The position numbers and the translations under genes are program-made. DNA of 64,000 nt, from assembly GCA_037445225.1 (NCBI GenBank), contig JBBIKW010000007.1:114530-178529 (forward strand), in the 5' to 3' direction. The first letter of the stretch is position 1, and each line of letters starts with the position of its first letter. Under the pieces are notes generated by a model. That model saw nothing but the letters and a program-made list of their open reading frames with translations. It did not search any database and was not told the DNA's origin. Positions 1 to 7,830 of this stretch are shown here, piece after piece. This DNA is from M3007 sp037445225 (GTDB taxonomy: Bacteria; Bacteroidota; Bacteroidia; Chitinophagales; Saprospiraceae).

Positions 1-18
1 GGCATACAACGGGCTCCT

Positions 19-327
19 TTGAAAGGTACCCTTCGCCTAAGTGCTCGGCAAATATTGTCGTGGGCAGCTGTCGCCGCAGTGCTCATCGGCTCAATATGGC
101 TCATCCGCTCTTCGCAACCAGCCGCTTCCCCAACGGCGCTCCCAGCCCTCACCGCAGAGGAAGCAGCAGCGTACCTGCAAGAGCACCCCGACCTCATCCG
201 GCCCGAAGAGTGGGACGCAGCCCTAATAGAAGAAGTCGATGCCGCCGCCGCTTGGGATACCTCTGTGTCTTGGGAATTGCTCCTGCGCGATTGGACAGCG
301 GAAGAATTGGAACAATTAGAACTATAG
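19..327 (+). CDS. Small single-pass membrane protein, possibly truncated at window edge
   Basis: The 102 codons from a TTG at 19 encode one hydrophobic helix near residues 11-29, followed by an Ala/Pro linker and an acidic, Leu/Glu-rich tail. The frame stays open to base 1, so the gene may begin upstream of the window and the TTG may not be the true start. The next gene, 24 bases on in the same direction, is a Spy/CpxP-like periplasmic protein. In Bacteroidota, small membrane proteins in that position often sit downstream of an ECF sigma factor gene, but that gene would lie outside the window, so this is inference. No family is recognised. Confidence 0.6.
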   Translation: MKGTLRLSARQILSWAAVAAVLIGSIWLIRSSQPAASPTALPALTAEEAAAYLQEHPDLIRPEEWDAALIEEVDAAAAWDTSVSWELLLRDWTAEELEQLEL

Positions 328-351
328 GTTAAGTACAAATTGCATCATACT

Positions 352-810
352 ATGAAATACGCTATTTGGATAGTCTTTTGGGGTTGCCTAACCGCCTCTT
401 CCAGTGCTCAAGTTGATCCGGAGCGCCGCAACGAGCGCCTGCAGAGCTTTCGCGCGGCGATCTTTACCGAAGTGCTGCGCCTGACCCCGGAAGAAGCGCA
501 AGGGTTCTGGCCAATATACAACGAGTATTTAGAAAACCGAGAGAAAATGCTGGAGGCCCTGCGGCCCCAGAAGCAGCTAGAAGCCATGAGCGACAACGAA
601 GTGGAGGATGTCATCAAGCGGCATTTCGAGATACGCCAGCGCGAGCTGGACATGGAAAAAGAGCTGTTTCAAAAGATGCGACGCGTGCTGCCGCCGCGCA
701 AAATAGCGCTTCTGCCCATGGCCGAACGCACCTTCCGCGAGCGATTGGTCACCCGCCTACAAGAGGGGCAACAACGCCGCCAAGAACGCCTGCGACAGCG
801 GCGCAACTGA
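352..810 (+). CDS. Spy/CpxP-like periplasmic protein
   Basis: This is a 152-residue protein with a Sec signal (MKYAIWIVFWGCLTASSSAQ) and an all-helical, highly charged mature part. The segment around LTPEEAQGFWPIYNEY has the arrangement of the periplasmic Spy/CpxP/LTXXQ-type helical-hairpin proteins. These bind unfolded proteins or sense envelope and metal stress. The C-terminus is a strongly basic Arg/Gln-rich helix. ATG 352 is preferred over the TTG at 340 because the signal peptide starts there. It probably shares a transcript with the small membrane protein just upstream. The family call is by pattern only and the specific role is unknown. Confidence 0.65.
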   Translation: MKYAIWIVFWGCLTASSSAQVDPERRNERLQSFRAAIFTEVLRLTPEEAQGFWPIYNEYLENREKMLEALRPQKQLEAMSDNEVEDVIKRHFEIRQRELDMEKELFQKMRRVLPPRKIALLPMAERTFRERLVTRLQEGQQRRQERLRQRRN

Positions 811-916
811 CCCTACGTCCCAAGACAGAACAGATACGCATCATCCGAAAAGTCGAGGCAATGCGTGCCCTCTACGTGAGACGAGTCCAAAAACGATGTT
901 TGCAATACAAATGTTA

Positions 917-1330
917 GGCTTCTCCGAAGCCGCGGTTATATGGGGATGCGGGCAAGCTACAAACGTCGGGCTTCTCCGAAGCCTGAGCAGCAACGATGAG
1001 ATCGAGTCAAAACACCAGACCGATCCAAAAACGCAGCCGACGAAAGGTAGCTATCTCAGCTGACCAGAGGCGCTAACCCTTACATCGCTAAATCAGATGC
1101 CCAAAATAACTTACCTCGGCCTCGGAAAGGCCTAATCTTTGTAGCTCCAACGCACCCACTATCTACCCCATAGCGGCCTCGGAGAGGCCCAACCTTTGTA
1201 GCTCCCGCGCAACCATCCCATTCCCCCATACCGGCTTCGGAGAAGCCTAACCGTTATCTCCGTGATGGGCCAAAATACGACATCCAATGTCTCCGCTCTG
1301 GAAATACAAATATTCGGCTTCTCCGAAGCT
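917..1330. repeat. Six dispersed copies of a palindrome-centred extragenic repeat
   Basis: The core is GGCTTCTCCGAAGCC or its variants (GGCCTCGGAGAGGCC, GGCCTCGGAAAGGCC, GGCTTCGGAGAAGCC). Each can form a 5-6 bp stem closed by three or more bases. Cores lie at 917-931, 969-983, 1118-1132, 1175-1189, 1233-1247 and 1316-1330. Similarity extends outside the core: the text TACAAA-N-GTY-GGC on one side recurs in direct orientation at 917, 969 and 1316 and inverted at 1118 and 1175 (read as CTTTGTAGCTCC). The three inverted units are spaced 57-58 bp apart. This resembles REP-like extragenic palindromes rather than CRISPR, because the intervening sequence is partly conserved. Confidence 0.75.
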
Positions 1331-1528
1331 ATGCCTTCACCATATGGGGTATGCCGTCGCCTCACATCAAACCGTGACCCTGGAAAATTCACTGTTCCGT
1401 AACTGTCTCGATAAATAAATTATCGCGGCAACGCCGGTGTATCTACCCTATGAATGGGCGTGTGTTTGCACATCGGATAGCTACGCGCAGGGCGCTTGCC
1501 GCACATCGCGCTGAATTTACGCGACAAT

Positions 1529-1566
1529 GAGGAGAGGGAACGCACTGCAGTGCGTTTCCTCTCCTC
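1529..1566. terminator. Long near-perfect hairpin downstream of the subtilase gene
   Basis: The 38-bp palindrome has 19-bp arms (GAGGAGAGGGAACGCACTG paired with CAGTGCGTTTCCTCTCCTC). It has one G:T pair and almost no loop. It lies 45 bases past the stop of the minus-strand subtilase gene. No clear T-tract follows on either strand, so it may act as a 3'-end stabiliser or as a factor-assisted terminator. Confidence 0.45.
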
Positions 1567-1610
1567 GAACATCCTAAAAATTGGGTTGATCTGCATTTAC
1601 CTCGGCAACA

Positions 1611-3302
1611 TCAAGGGGTCACTGTCTTGTTGACGCGCTTGCCCGTGCCGGCCTCGCGCCAGATGGCCTTTTTGTTTTTCTTAGCGGGACGCATCTTTTC
1701 GGCCAGGGCTACGGCATTGACGGCATTGACGACGCCGCCGCTGATGCACAGGTCGCTGAATTTCACCTTTTCAGCAGTGCCGGGCTTGTACACTTCGCCC
1801 TCCTGTTTTTCGGCTGAAAGCACCAACAAATCGCGCACTTGTGCTGCCGACAGCTCTGGGAAATAGGAGCGGATGATGGCTGCTACGCCAGCAGCCGAAG
1901 GCGAGGCCATGGAGGTGCCGCTAAAGGAGGCGTATTCGTTGTTCGGCACGGTGGAGCGGATTTGATGGCCAGGAGCAAACAGATGGACGTTCTTTTTCCC
2001 GTAGTTTGAAAAACCGGCCACGCGGCGCTCGCCACTCATCCAAGAGAGCGCGCCTACTTCCAGCCAGTTGGGCGCCACCCGCTGTTTACCAAACAGCCCT
2101 TTGCGAACAGGCACTTCGTAATTTGCATTGGGGAAGTTGGGGCGCGTATCGTTGTTCTCGGAATCGTTGCCTGCGGCGTGCACCAGCAGGACGTCGTGCT
2201 CGGCGGCGTACTTGACCGCCTCATCCACGTATTTCTTGTCTGGGCTGTAGCCCTTGCCAAAAGACATGTTGATGATGCTGGCCCCATTGTCCACCGCATA
2301 GCGGATGGCATTGGCTACATCTTTGTCGCGTTCGTCGCCATCCGGGACGCAGCGCACGGTCATGATGCGAACGTTGTCGGCGATGCCGTTGATGCCGATG
2401 CCGTTGTCTCGCACGGCAGCAATGATACCTGCCACATGCGTGCCGTGGGCGGCGTAGGGGCCGCGGTAGTCGTTGTTGCCGTAGAAGCGGTTGCGCAAGT
2501 CGTTGGGGTCGTCGCCGACGATGTAACGCGGATTATACTCGGGGTTGAGGCTGTAGCGCAACTGCCCACCTACGGCCGCTTCTTTTTGCTCAGCGATGTT
2601 GCTGGGGGTAATACCAAAACCCATAATGCGCTTGGACAGCGCTATAGCCTCTTCGAGATCCTTATCGCCACCGGCATCCAACTTTGCCAGATCCTCCTCG
2701 GTAAAAGAGGGCTTTCCCAAGGCCTTACTCACTGTGGCAAACGCCTTTTCCATGCGCTCGAACTGAGCGGCCATCTGTTCCTGATTAGCCTCGGCCTCTT
2801 GGCGCGCCTCCTCAAAGGCTTCCTTGATCTTCAGATAATAGGCATACTCCTTCTTGGCTTCACCGTAGAGATTTTTCGGGTCGGTGCCCTCGTACTTCTT
2901 GCTCAGCCGCACGTATTCGCGCGTCAGCTCGAGCGTTTCGTGATGAATGTTCTGTCCATCAGGGCCACCCAAGAAATTCCATCCGTGTATGTCGTCCACG
3001 TAGCCGTTTTTGTCGTCGTCGATGCCGTTGCCAGGGATCTCTCCGGGATTGACCCAGATGATGTCTTTAAGATCTTCATGCAGGACATCCACGCCAGAGT
3101 CGAGCACGGCAACAATGATCGGCTGCCCTTTACGGCCTTTTTCTTTCAGCGTACGCAGGGCTCTGTCGGAACTGGTGCCTTGCACCTTATCCGTGGACTT
3201 GTCGAGCGTAAACCAGTTGTCGGGAGCCTTAGACTGCGCTAAAAGGTGAGCAGAGAGGGAAGAGAAGATGACTAGGTACAAAACCAACTTGAGGTACTTC
3301 AT
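1611..3302 (-). CDS. Secreted S8 family serine peptidase (subtilase)
   Basis: This 563-residue endopeptidase carries the full subtilisin triad. Asp68 lies in VAVLDSGVD, His286 in HGTHVAG and Ser464 in SGTSMASPSAAG. The oxyanion Asn379 is in AAGND. A Sec signal peptide (MKYLKLVLYLVIFSSLSAHL, cleavage after LLAQ) fixes the start at ATG 3302; the frame runs upstream to 3371 without such a signal. Between Asp and His lies an insert of about 200 residues, largely charged and helical, as seen in Bacteroidota subtilases. No C-terminal sorting domain is visible, so the protein is probably periplasmic or outer-membrane associated. It is transcribed alone. A long hairpin sits downstream. Confidence 0.93.
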   Translation of the reverse strand: MKYLKLVLYLVIFSSLSAHLLAQSKAPDNWFTLDKSTDKVQGTSSDRALRTLKEKGRKGQPIIVAVLDSGVDVLHEDLKDIIWVNPGEIPGNGIDDDKNGYVDDIHGWNFLGGPDGQNIHHETLELTREYVRLSKKYEGTDPKNLYGEAKKEYAYYLKIKEAFEEARQEAEANQEQMAAQFERMEKAFATVSKALGKPSFTEEDLAKLDAGGDKDLEEAIALSKRIMGFGITPSNIAEQKEAAVGGQLRYSLNPEYNPRYIVGDDPNDLRNRFYGNNDYRGPYAAHGTHVAGIIAAVRDNGIGINGIADNVRIMTVRCVPDGDERDKDVANAIRYAVDNGASIINMSFGKGYSPDKKYVDEAVKYAAEHDVLLVHAAGNDSENNDTRPNFPNANYEVPVRKGLFGKQRVAPNWLEVGALSWMSGERRVAGFSNYGKKNVHLFAPGHQIRSTVPNNEYASFSGTSMASPSAAGVAAIIRSYFPELSAAQVRDLLVLSAEKQEGEVYKPGTAEKVKFSDLCISGGVVNAVNAVALAEKMRPAKKNKKAIWREAGTGKRVNKTVTP

Positions 3303-3683
3303 TGCTTGACACAAGTTTTTTGATAAGAAGAAAAACAAGATAGGCCTTTTGAAGTTGTTTATCTTTAGCAAACAAGCAACAAATATGCAAGGGGCTGGGA
3401 TCGAGCTCGGTCGCCTTTAGACCAATGCGCCTTATTCACCGCCTAAAGGCGGCATCGCGAAACGTTTCCGCCTGCAGGGCCTCACCTTAAAGATGAGGCG
3501 ACCTATCGTTTCTTGGATCTATGCCACCTCGAAGCGTGAGATGGCAGCCATACTCTCAAAGGGCACATACGCTTAGGCCAGCATGCTGCCGTTTTTGCCC
3601 TTCATTTGCGCAAATTTCGCACAGGGGGCTGCAGCTGTTTTTCAAAGGCGGTGTACCCTTGTAGGCAAAAAACGGACGCCACC
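3303..3683. other. Intergenic region between divergent genes, with nested inverted repeats
   Basis: This 381-bp stretch separates the divergent subtilase and CoA-transferase genes. GGTCGCCT (3410-3417) pairs with AGGCGACC (3495-3502). It encloses a hairpin of the type CCGCCTAAAGGCGG near 3438-3451. I find no tRNA or known riboswitch pattern. The upstream ends of the flanking ORFs here are not needed for either protein. Confidence 0.4.
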
Positions 3684-4970
3684 ATGCATGCTGAATTCAC
3701 CTGTGTATCGCTGGAAGAAGCCCTCTCCGTAGTGCAGTCGGGCCAACGCGTGTACGTGCACGGAGGCGCATGTACGCCCACCGTGATGCTGCGGCATTTA
3801 GCCGAGCGGCGCGCACACCTGCGCCAGGTGGAGCTGGTATTCATCAGTCTTTACGGCGAGGTGGCCGTTGCCCGTCCGGAGTGCGCAGAGGCCTTTCACC
3901 TCAACGCCCTGTTCGTCTCGGCGCCCGTACGGCAGGCGGTCAACGAAGGGCATGGCGACTACGTTCCCGTCTTTTTGAGCGAAATACCCGAACTGTTCAA
4001 GCGCGGCATCCTGCCGTTGGACGTCGCCTTAGTGCAAGTGTCGCCGCCCGACCGCCACGGCTACTGCTCGCTCGGCCCATCGGTAGATGTGGCGCGATCG
4101 GCCGTACTCTCCGCCCGCCATGTTGTCGCCCAAATCAACCCGCAAGTGCCGCGGACGCACGGCGATGGGCTCATCCACTGCTCGGCTTTCTACAAAGCCT
4201 TCTGGTGGGAGGAACCGCTCCATGAGGCCGCTTTTGGCGTGCGCATTGGGCCCGAAGAGCGCTGCATCGGAATGCACATAGCCGAGCTCATCGACGACCG
4301 AAGCACCTTGCAAATAGGCATCGGCGCCATACCGGATGCTGTCCTCAGCTGCCTAACCAACCACAAAGACTTGGGCATTCACACCGAAATGTTTTCCGAT
4401 GGGTTAATCCCGCTGTTAGAGCAAAACGTCATCACGAACAAATACAAAGCCATCCATCCCAATAAGACCGTAGCCGGATTTGCCGTGGGCTCGCGCGCCC
4501 TGTACGATTACATCGACGACAATCCCGCTTTTGCCTTCTTAGACATCGACTACGTCAACGAGCCGCACGTCATTCGGCGCAATCCGCGCGTGGTGGCGAT
4601 CAACTCCGCCTTAGAGGTGGACCTGACGGGACAGGTCTGCGCCGACTCTCTGGGAACGTATCAGTACTCCGGCGTCGGCGGGCAAATGGATTTCATGCGC
4701 GGAGCAGCACTTAGCGAGGGCGGAAAGCCGATCGTTGCCCTCACCAGTCGAACGGCTAAAGGTATTCCGCGCATCGTCCCTTTCCTCAAAACAGGAGCCG
4801 GCGTAGTGAGCACGCGCGCACATGTGCACTATGTGGTTACGGAGTACGGCGCCGCCTACCTCTTCGGGAAAAACTTGCGCCAACGCACCCGAGCCCTCAT
4901 CGAAATCGCACACCCAGAAGACCGCGAAATGCTCGAGCGCCTCAGCTTTGAGCGGTTTCGACATCTGTAA
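3684..4970 (+). CDS. Acetyl-CoA hydrolase/transferase family protein (4-hydroxybutyrate CoA-transferase-like)
   Basis: This 428-residue cytosolic enzyme of the AcH/CoA-transferase family moves CoA between acetyl-CoA and a carboxylic acid such as butyrate, 4-hydroxybutyrate or succinate. The segment VQVSPPDRHGYCSLGPSVD and the catalytic-Glu region HTEMFSDG (about residue 238) are typical. The C-terminal domain contains GVGGQMDFMRGA, SRTAKG and VVTEYGAAYLFGK, all family hallmarks. Length fits the family (about 430). The start is ATG 3684, since 78 upstream in-frame bases carry no family sequence. The substrate cannot be told from sequence. The gene is monocistronic, and the next gene follows after 184 bp with its own promoter. 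Confidence 0.88.
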   Translation: MHAEFTCVSLEEALSVVQSGQRVYVHGGACTPTVMLRHLAERRAHLRQVELVFISLYGEVAVARPECAEAFHLNALFVSAPVRQAVNEGHGDYVPVFLSEIPELFKRGILPLDVALVQVSPPDRHGYCSLGPSVDVARSAVLSARHVVAQINPQVPRTHGDGLIHCSAFYKAFWWEEPLHEAAFGVRIGPEERCIGMHIAELIDDRSTLQIGIGAIPDAVLSCLTNHKDLGIHTEMFSDGLIPLLEQNVITNKYKAIHPNKTVAGFAVGSRALYDYIDDNPAFAFLDIDYVNEPHVIRRNPRVVAINSALEVDLTGQVCADSLGTYQYSGVGGQMDFMRGAALSEGGKPIVALTSRTAKGIPRIVPFLKTGAGVVSTRAHVHYVVTEYGAAYLFGKNLRQRTRALIEIAHPEDREMLERLSFERFRHL

Positions 4971-5056
4971 AGACTTGCTGTCTAAACTGGTGTACCTCGA
5001 CCAAAACAGATAAAAAATGCCGCTGGCTGTTGTCTTACGCCCGACCTTTTACTCGA

Positions 5057-5064
5057 TATCTTTG
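5057..5064 (+). promoter_or_regulatory. Bacteroidota-type -7 element (TATCTTTG)
   Basis: TATCTTTG matches TAnnTTTG and is followed by CGGC. It lies about 90 bases upstream of the SDR gene in the same direction. Confidence 0.5.
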
Positions 5065-5154
5065 CGGCAGGCGTTTTGTGGCCCATAGGTGAGCGTTTAA
5101 GTGTTTGGTTGGTCATTTTAAACTTATTTTGCTTTAAAAAACTCAAACGGACCA

Positions 5155-5988
5155 TTGTCTATACGCAAGAGACTGTTTGCTGATAGGGTAGTTCTCATTA
5201 CCGGCAGTGGGAGCGGCATCGGTCGGGCCACCGCGCGCGCCTTTGGTGAGGCCGGGGCGGCGGTGATGCTCAACGGCCGCAATGAAGAGAAGCTGCAGCG
5301 CACCTGCGAGGAGTTGCGTGCCGCAGGCATACGAGTAGATTATTGCTTAGCCGACGTGCAGCGGGAAGATGGCTGTCGGGCGCTGGCTGAGCGAACACTC
5401 GATCGCTTTGGGCGCTTAGACGTGGTGGTAGCCAATGCCAGCTCGAGCCAGCGATCCGAGTTCATTCGCGCCAGACCAGAGGTATTTCGATACGTTTTGG
5501 AGTCCAACATCTTATCGGCGGCGTATACGGCTCATGCCGTTCTGCCCGCGCTGATGGAGACGCGCGGGAGTTTGTTGTTGGTGGGTTCATTAGCGGGATT
5601 GGTGGGCTTGCCTACCAGCGCCGCTTATTCGGCTGGGAAGATGGCGCTCACTGCACTGGCGCAGAGCTTGCGGGTCGAGCTCAAGGAGTCGGGCGTGCAC
5701 ATAGGCATTGCCTATGTGGGTTTTACGCGCAACGATCCAGAAAAGCGCGTATTGGATGCGCAGGGGCGTTGGGTGCCTGTGGCTGCGCGAGATAGCTGGC
5801 TTCAACAGACCCAAGAGCAGGTGGCACAAGCCCTGGTGCGCATGGCGCATCGACGGAAAGAGCGCGTGGTCTTGTCGCCCTTAGGCAAAGCGCTGTGGGT
5901 GCTGCAAGCGCTCAGCCCGACTTTAGTGGAGCGCGGCGTGTGGTGGTCGTACCGGCGCATGCCCCACCTGTACCGCGATCAGGAGTAG
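5155..5988 (+). CDS. Short-chain dehydrogenase/reductase
   Basis: This 277-residue classical SDR uses NAD(P)H to interconvert a carbonyl and an alcohol. The cofactor motif TGSGSGIG is at residues 16-23. Next come VVANASSS (NAG-like), the catalytic Ser in LLVGSLAG and the YSAGK catalytic pair. The C-terminal 80 residues are basic and hydrophobic (RRKERVVLSPLGKALWVLQ), which suggests membrane association, as in SDRs acting on lipids. The start is uncertain: TTG 5155 gives a normal-length N-terminus and no ATG lies before the Rossmann strand. The 3' end overlaps the convergent moeA by 10 bp. The substrate is unknown. Confidence 0.85.
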   Translation: MSIRKRLFADRVVLITGSGSGIGRATARAFGEAGAAVMLNGRNEEKLQRTCEELRAAGIRVDYCLADVQREDGCRALAERTLDRFGRLDVVVANASSSQRSEFIRARPEVFRYVLESNILSAAYTAHAVLPALMETRGSLLLVGSLAGLVGLPTSAAYSAGKMALTALAQSLRVELKESGVHIGIAYVGFTRNDPEKRVLDAQGRWVPVAARDSWLQQTQEQVAQALVRMAHRRKERVVLSPLGKALWVLQALSPTLVERGVWWSYRRMPHLYRDQE

Positions 5989-7172
5989 GGCCAAAGGCGA
6001 AAGACTTCGCCGGCTGCAAAGCAGTCGCGCTCGCGCGGCATCTCTAAAAAAGCAGTCGCCTCGTGCAAGTTGGCCAAGTCACCGCTGCCGTTTCCGGGGC
6101 GCGGATGTGCCCACAGCGCTCCATCTCGATGCGTCGTGCTGACGGGAACAAACCACGTCAGGTTGGGCTTAAACTCTAACGGTTCGGACAACAGGGCCCA
6201 TTGAGGCGGAGAAGAGGGCGCTCCTACGGCGCGTTGGAGCCACGGCAACACATAGCGCACGACGCACATAAAAGCAGAGACGGGGTTGCCCGGCAAGGCA
6301 AAGATTGCAGTGCCCGACGGCGTCTGTGCAAAGAGGAAAGGTTTGCCTGGGCGCTGGGCCACTTTGTCGAAAAATATCTCGGCGCCACCTTCTCGAAGTA
6401 CCTGCGGTACGTAGTCGCGCTTGCCGGCCGATATGCCTCCTGTGAGGATGACCACCTCGTTTTCGCACAACAGTGGCAGCAGGGTGGAGCGCAGTGCCGA
6501 TAGGTCGTCGGGACAGTGTCGACGCTCGGCCACTGAAAACCGCGGCGCAAGCAGCGCCGCTATGGCCCACGGATTAGACAGGCGGATTTGCCAGGGCTTA
6601 GGCGCCTCCTCTACGGCTACCAGCTCGTCTCCGGTGGCTACTACGGCAATCTTGGGGCGGCGTATCACCCGCACTCGGTGCTTCCCCACTGTTGCCAAGA
6701 GGGCTATTTGAGCAGGTCCTAACCAAGTACCCACCTCTAACAAGACGTCACCGGCCCTGCGGTCTTTACCCTGCGGGTGGACGTTTTGCCCGAGGCGCAC
6801 CTCCTGAGACAGCACGACGGCTTCTCCATCGGCACAGCGCACTTGCTCGTAAGGCACCACCGTGTCGGCGCCTTGAGGCAAAACACCCCCCGTGGCTACC
6901 TCCCAGCAGGTGTCAAGGCCGCGCAGCGAGGGCGGTGGTGCGCCCGCAGGTACCTGCCCCAACACGGTAAAGGTGCGTCGCCCTGCCTCCCAGGCGGCAA
7001 AGGCGATGGCGATACCGTCCATGGAGACGCGCGCAAAGGGCGGAAAATCGCGGTCAGCGTACACCGCTTCGCGCAAACAGCGATCTTGCGCCTCCTCTAA
7101 GGCAACCTCTTCTTCTGTCCACTGCAACAAATGTGCGAAAAGGATAGCTTCTGCCTCTTGAACCGTTATCAC
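5979..7172 (-). CDS. moeA: Molybdopterin molybdenumtransferase MoeA
   Basis: This 397-residue enzyme inserts molybdate into adenylylated molybdopterin, the last common step of molybdenum cofactor synthesis. The N-terminus (FPPFARVSMDGIAI) matches the MoeA signature. The central MoCF-binding domain contains VATGDEL and TGGISAGKRDYVPQVL, and the region FALPGNPVSAFMCV is characteristic. Length is normal. Translation appears to start at GTG 7172. The gene is divergent from mobA with only 22 bp between the starts. It shares the last 10 bp with the SDR gene. It works together with MobA next door and FdhD at 34 kb to supply a molybdoenzyme not present in this window. Confidence 0.93.
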   Translation of the reverse strand: MITVQEAEAILFAHLLQWTEEEVALEEAQDRCLREAVYADRDFPPFARVSMDGIAIAFAAWEAGRRTFTVLGQVPAGAPPPSLRGLDTCWEVATGGVLPQGADTVVPYEQVRCADGEAVVLSQEVRLGQNVHPQGKDRRAGDVLLEVGTWLGPAQIALLATVGKHRVRVIRRPKIAVVATGDELVAVEEAPKPWQIRLSNPWAIAALLAPRFSVAERRHCPDDLSALRSTLLPLLCENEVVILTGGISAGKRDYVPQVLREGGAEIFFDKVAQRPGKPFLFAQTPSGTAIFALPGNPVSAFMCVVRYVLPWLQRAVGAPSSPPQWALLSEPLEFKPNLTWFVPVSTTHRDGALWAHPRPGNGSGDLANLHEATAFLEMPRERDCFAAGEVFRLWPYS

Positions 7173-7176
7173 GCGC

Positions 7177-7184
7177 TATTTTTG
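7177..7184 (+). promoter_or_regulatory. Probable -7 element of mobA (TATTTTTG)
   Basis: TATTTTTG matches TAnnTTTG and ends 10 bases before the mobA ATG at 7195. Any 5' leader would be very short. Confidence 0.45.
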
Positions 7185-7194
7185 AGCGAAAAAT

Positions 7195-7809
7195 ATGGAG
7201 ACTTCACGGGAAAGTGCCGCTGCACCGCTCAAGGGCTTGGTTTTGGCAGGAGGACGCTCCTCGCGCATGGGCCAAGACAAAGGTTTGATGGCGTGGCACG
7301 GCCGGCCACAGCGCCTGCACGCAGCCGCGCTGTTGGAAGGCTTGGGCATTCCGGCTTATATTTCCTGCCGCCCTGACCAGGTGCCAGAGTTGAAGGGATA
7401 TCGACTGGTCGTCGATCGCCTGCCCGATGCAGGGCCGTTGGGTGCGCTCTACTCGGCCTTTTGTGAATACCCGCAGGCCGCCTGGCTGGTCATTGCCTGC
7501 GACATGCCGCTTGTCGACGAAGAAGCCCTAAAGACCCTGCTGGACCAGCGCTGCCCTACCTGTGGCGGCACGGCCTATCGGGCACCGGCATTCGACGACG
7601 GCTCTCCGGACCCCCTGTTGGCTATATGGGAACCCGCTGCCTTTGAAGTGGTGCGCCAGCGCCTCGAACAGGGACCGCGCTGCGCGCGAAAGGCTCTCCT
7701 CGCTGCTCAACCCCGCCTCCTCGAACCGCTCCGCCCCGAAGTATTGCTCAACGTCAACACACCCTCGGAGGCCATTGCCCTAAGCGAACAGCTCCGCTAT
7801 CGCTCCTAA
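7195..7809 (+). CDS. mobA: Molybdenum cofactor guanylyltransferase MobA
   Basis: This 204-residue cytosolic nucleotidyltransferase attaches GMP to the molybdenum cofactor, giving the dinucleotide form used by DMSO-reductase-family enzymes such as formate dehydrogenase. The NTP-binding loop LAGGRSSRMGQDKG (residues 16-29) is the family signature. DAGPLGALYSAF and ACDMPLVDEE follow at the expected spacing, the latter carrying the metal-binding Asp. Length is typical (about 200). ATG 7195 sits just upstream of the loop and fits family N-termini. It is divergent from moeA. The presence of mobA and fdhD implies an MGD-type formate dehydrogenase-like enzyme elsewhere in the genome. Confidence 0.92.
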   Translation: METSRESAAAPLKGLVLAGGRSSRMGQDKGLMAWHGRPQRLHAAALLEGLGIPAYISCRPDQVPELKGYRLVVDRLPDAGPLGALYSAFCEYPQAAWLVIACDMPLVDEEALKTLLDQRCPTCGGTAYRAPAFDDGSPDPLLAIWEPAAFEVVRQRLEQGPRCARKALLAAQPRLLEPLRPEVLLNVNTPSEAIALSEQLRYRS

Positions 7810-7830
7810 AGTCGCACCGTCTTTTGTCTT

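Larger units (their letters stand above)
811..1610. other. 800-bp non-coding stretch with a palindromic repeat cluster
   Basis: No convincing coding sequence is present. Short ORFs here run through the repeats and have no start context. The stretch holds six copies of a 15-bp palindrome between 917 and 1330 and a long hairpin at 1529-1566, each listed separately. Between 1331 and 1528 I see nothing recognisable. Confidence 0.7.

Noticed and set aside
917..1330. A CRISPR-like array
   Set aside because: The palindrome copies occur in both orientations with uneven spacing, and the sequence between some units is itself similar, unlike unique spacers.
1159..1392. A 77-codon minus-strand frame
   Set aside because: It runs straight through the palindromic repeats and has no start context. 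Repeat structure explains it better.
2178..3242. A 354-codon plus-strand open frame
   Set aside because: It lies entirely antisense to the subtilase gene, whose catalytic triad and signal peptide are unambiguous. It arises from GC-rich codon bias.
3385..3470. A tRNA-like sequence (GATCGAGCTCGG region)
   Set aside because: The reverse complement has a T-loop-like GCTCGATC, but neither the T-stem nor an acceptor stem pairs, and no anticodon arm can be drawn.
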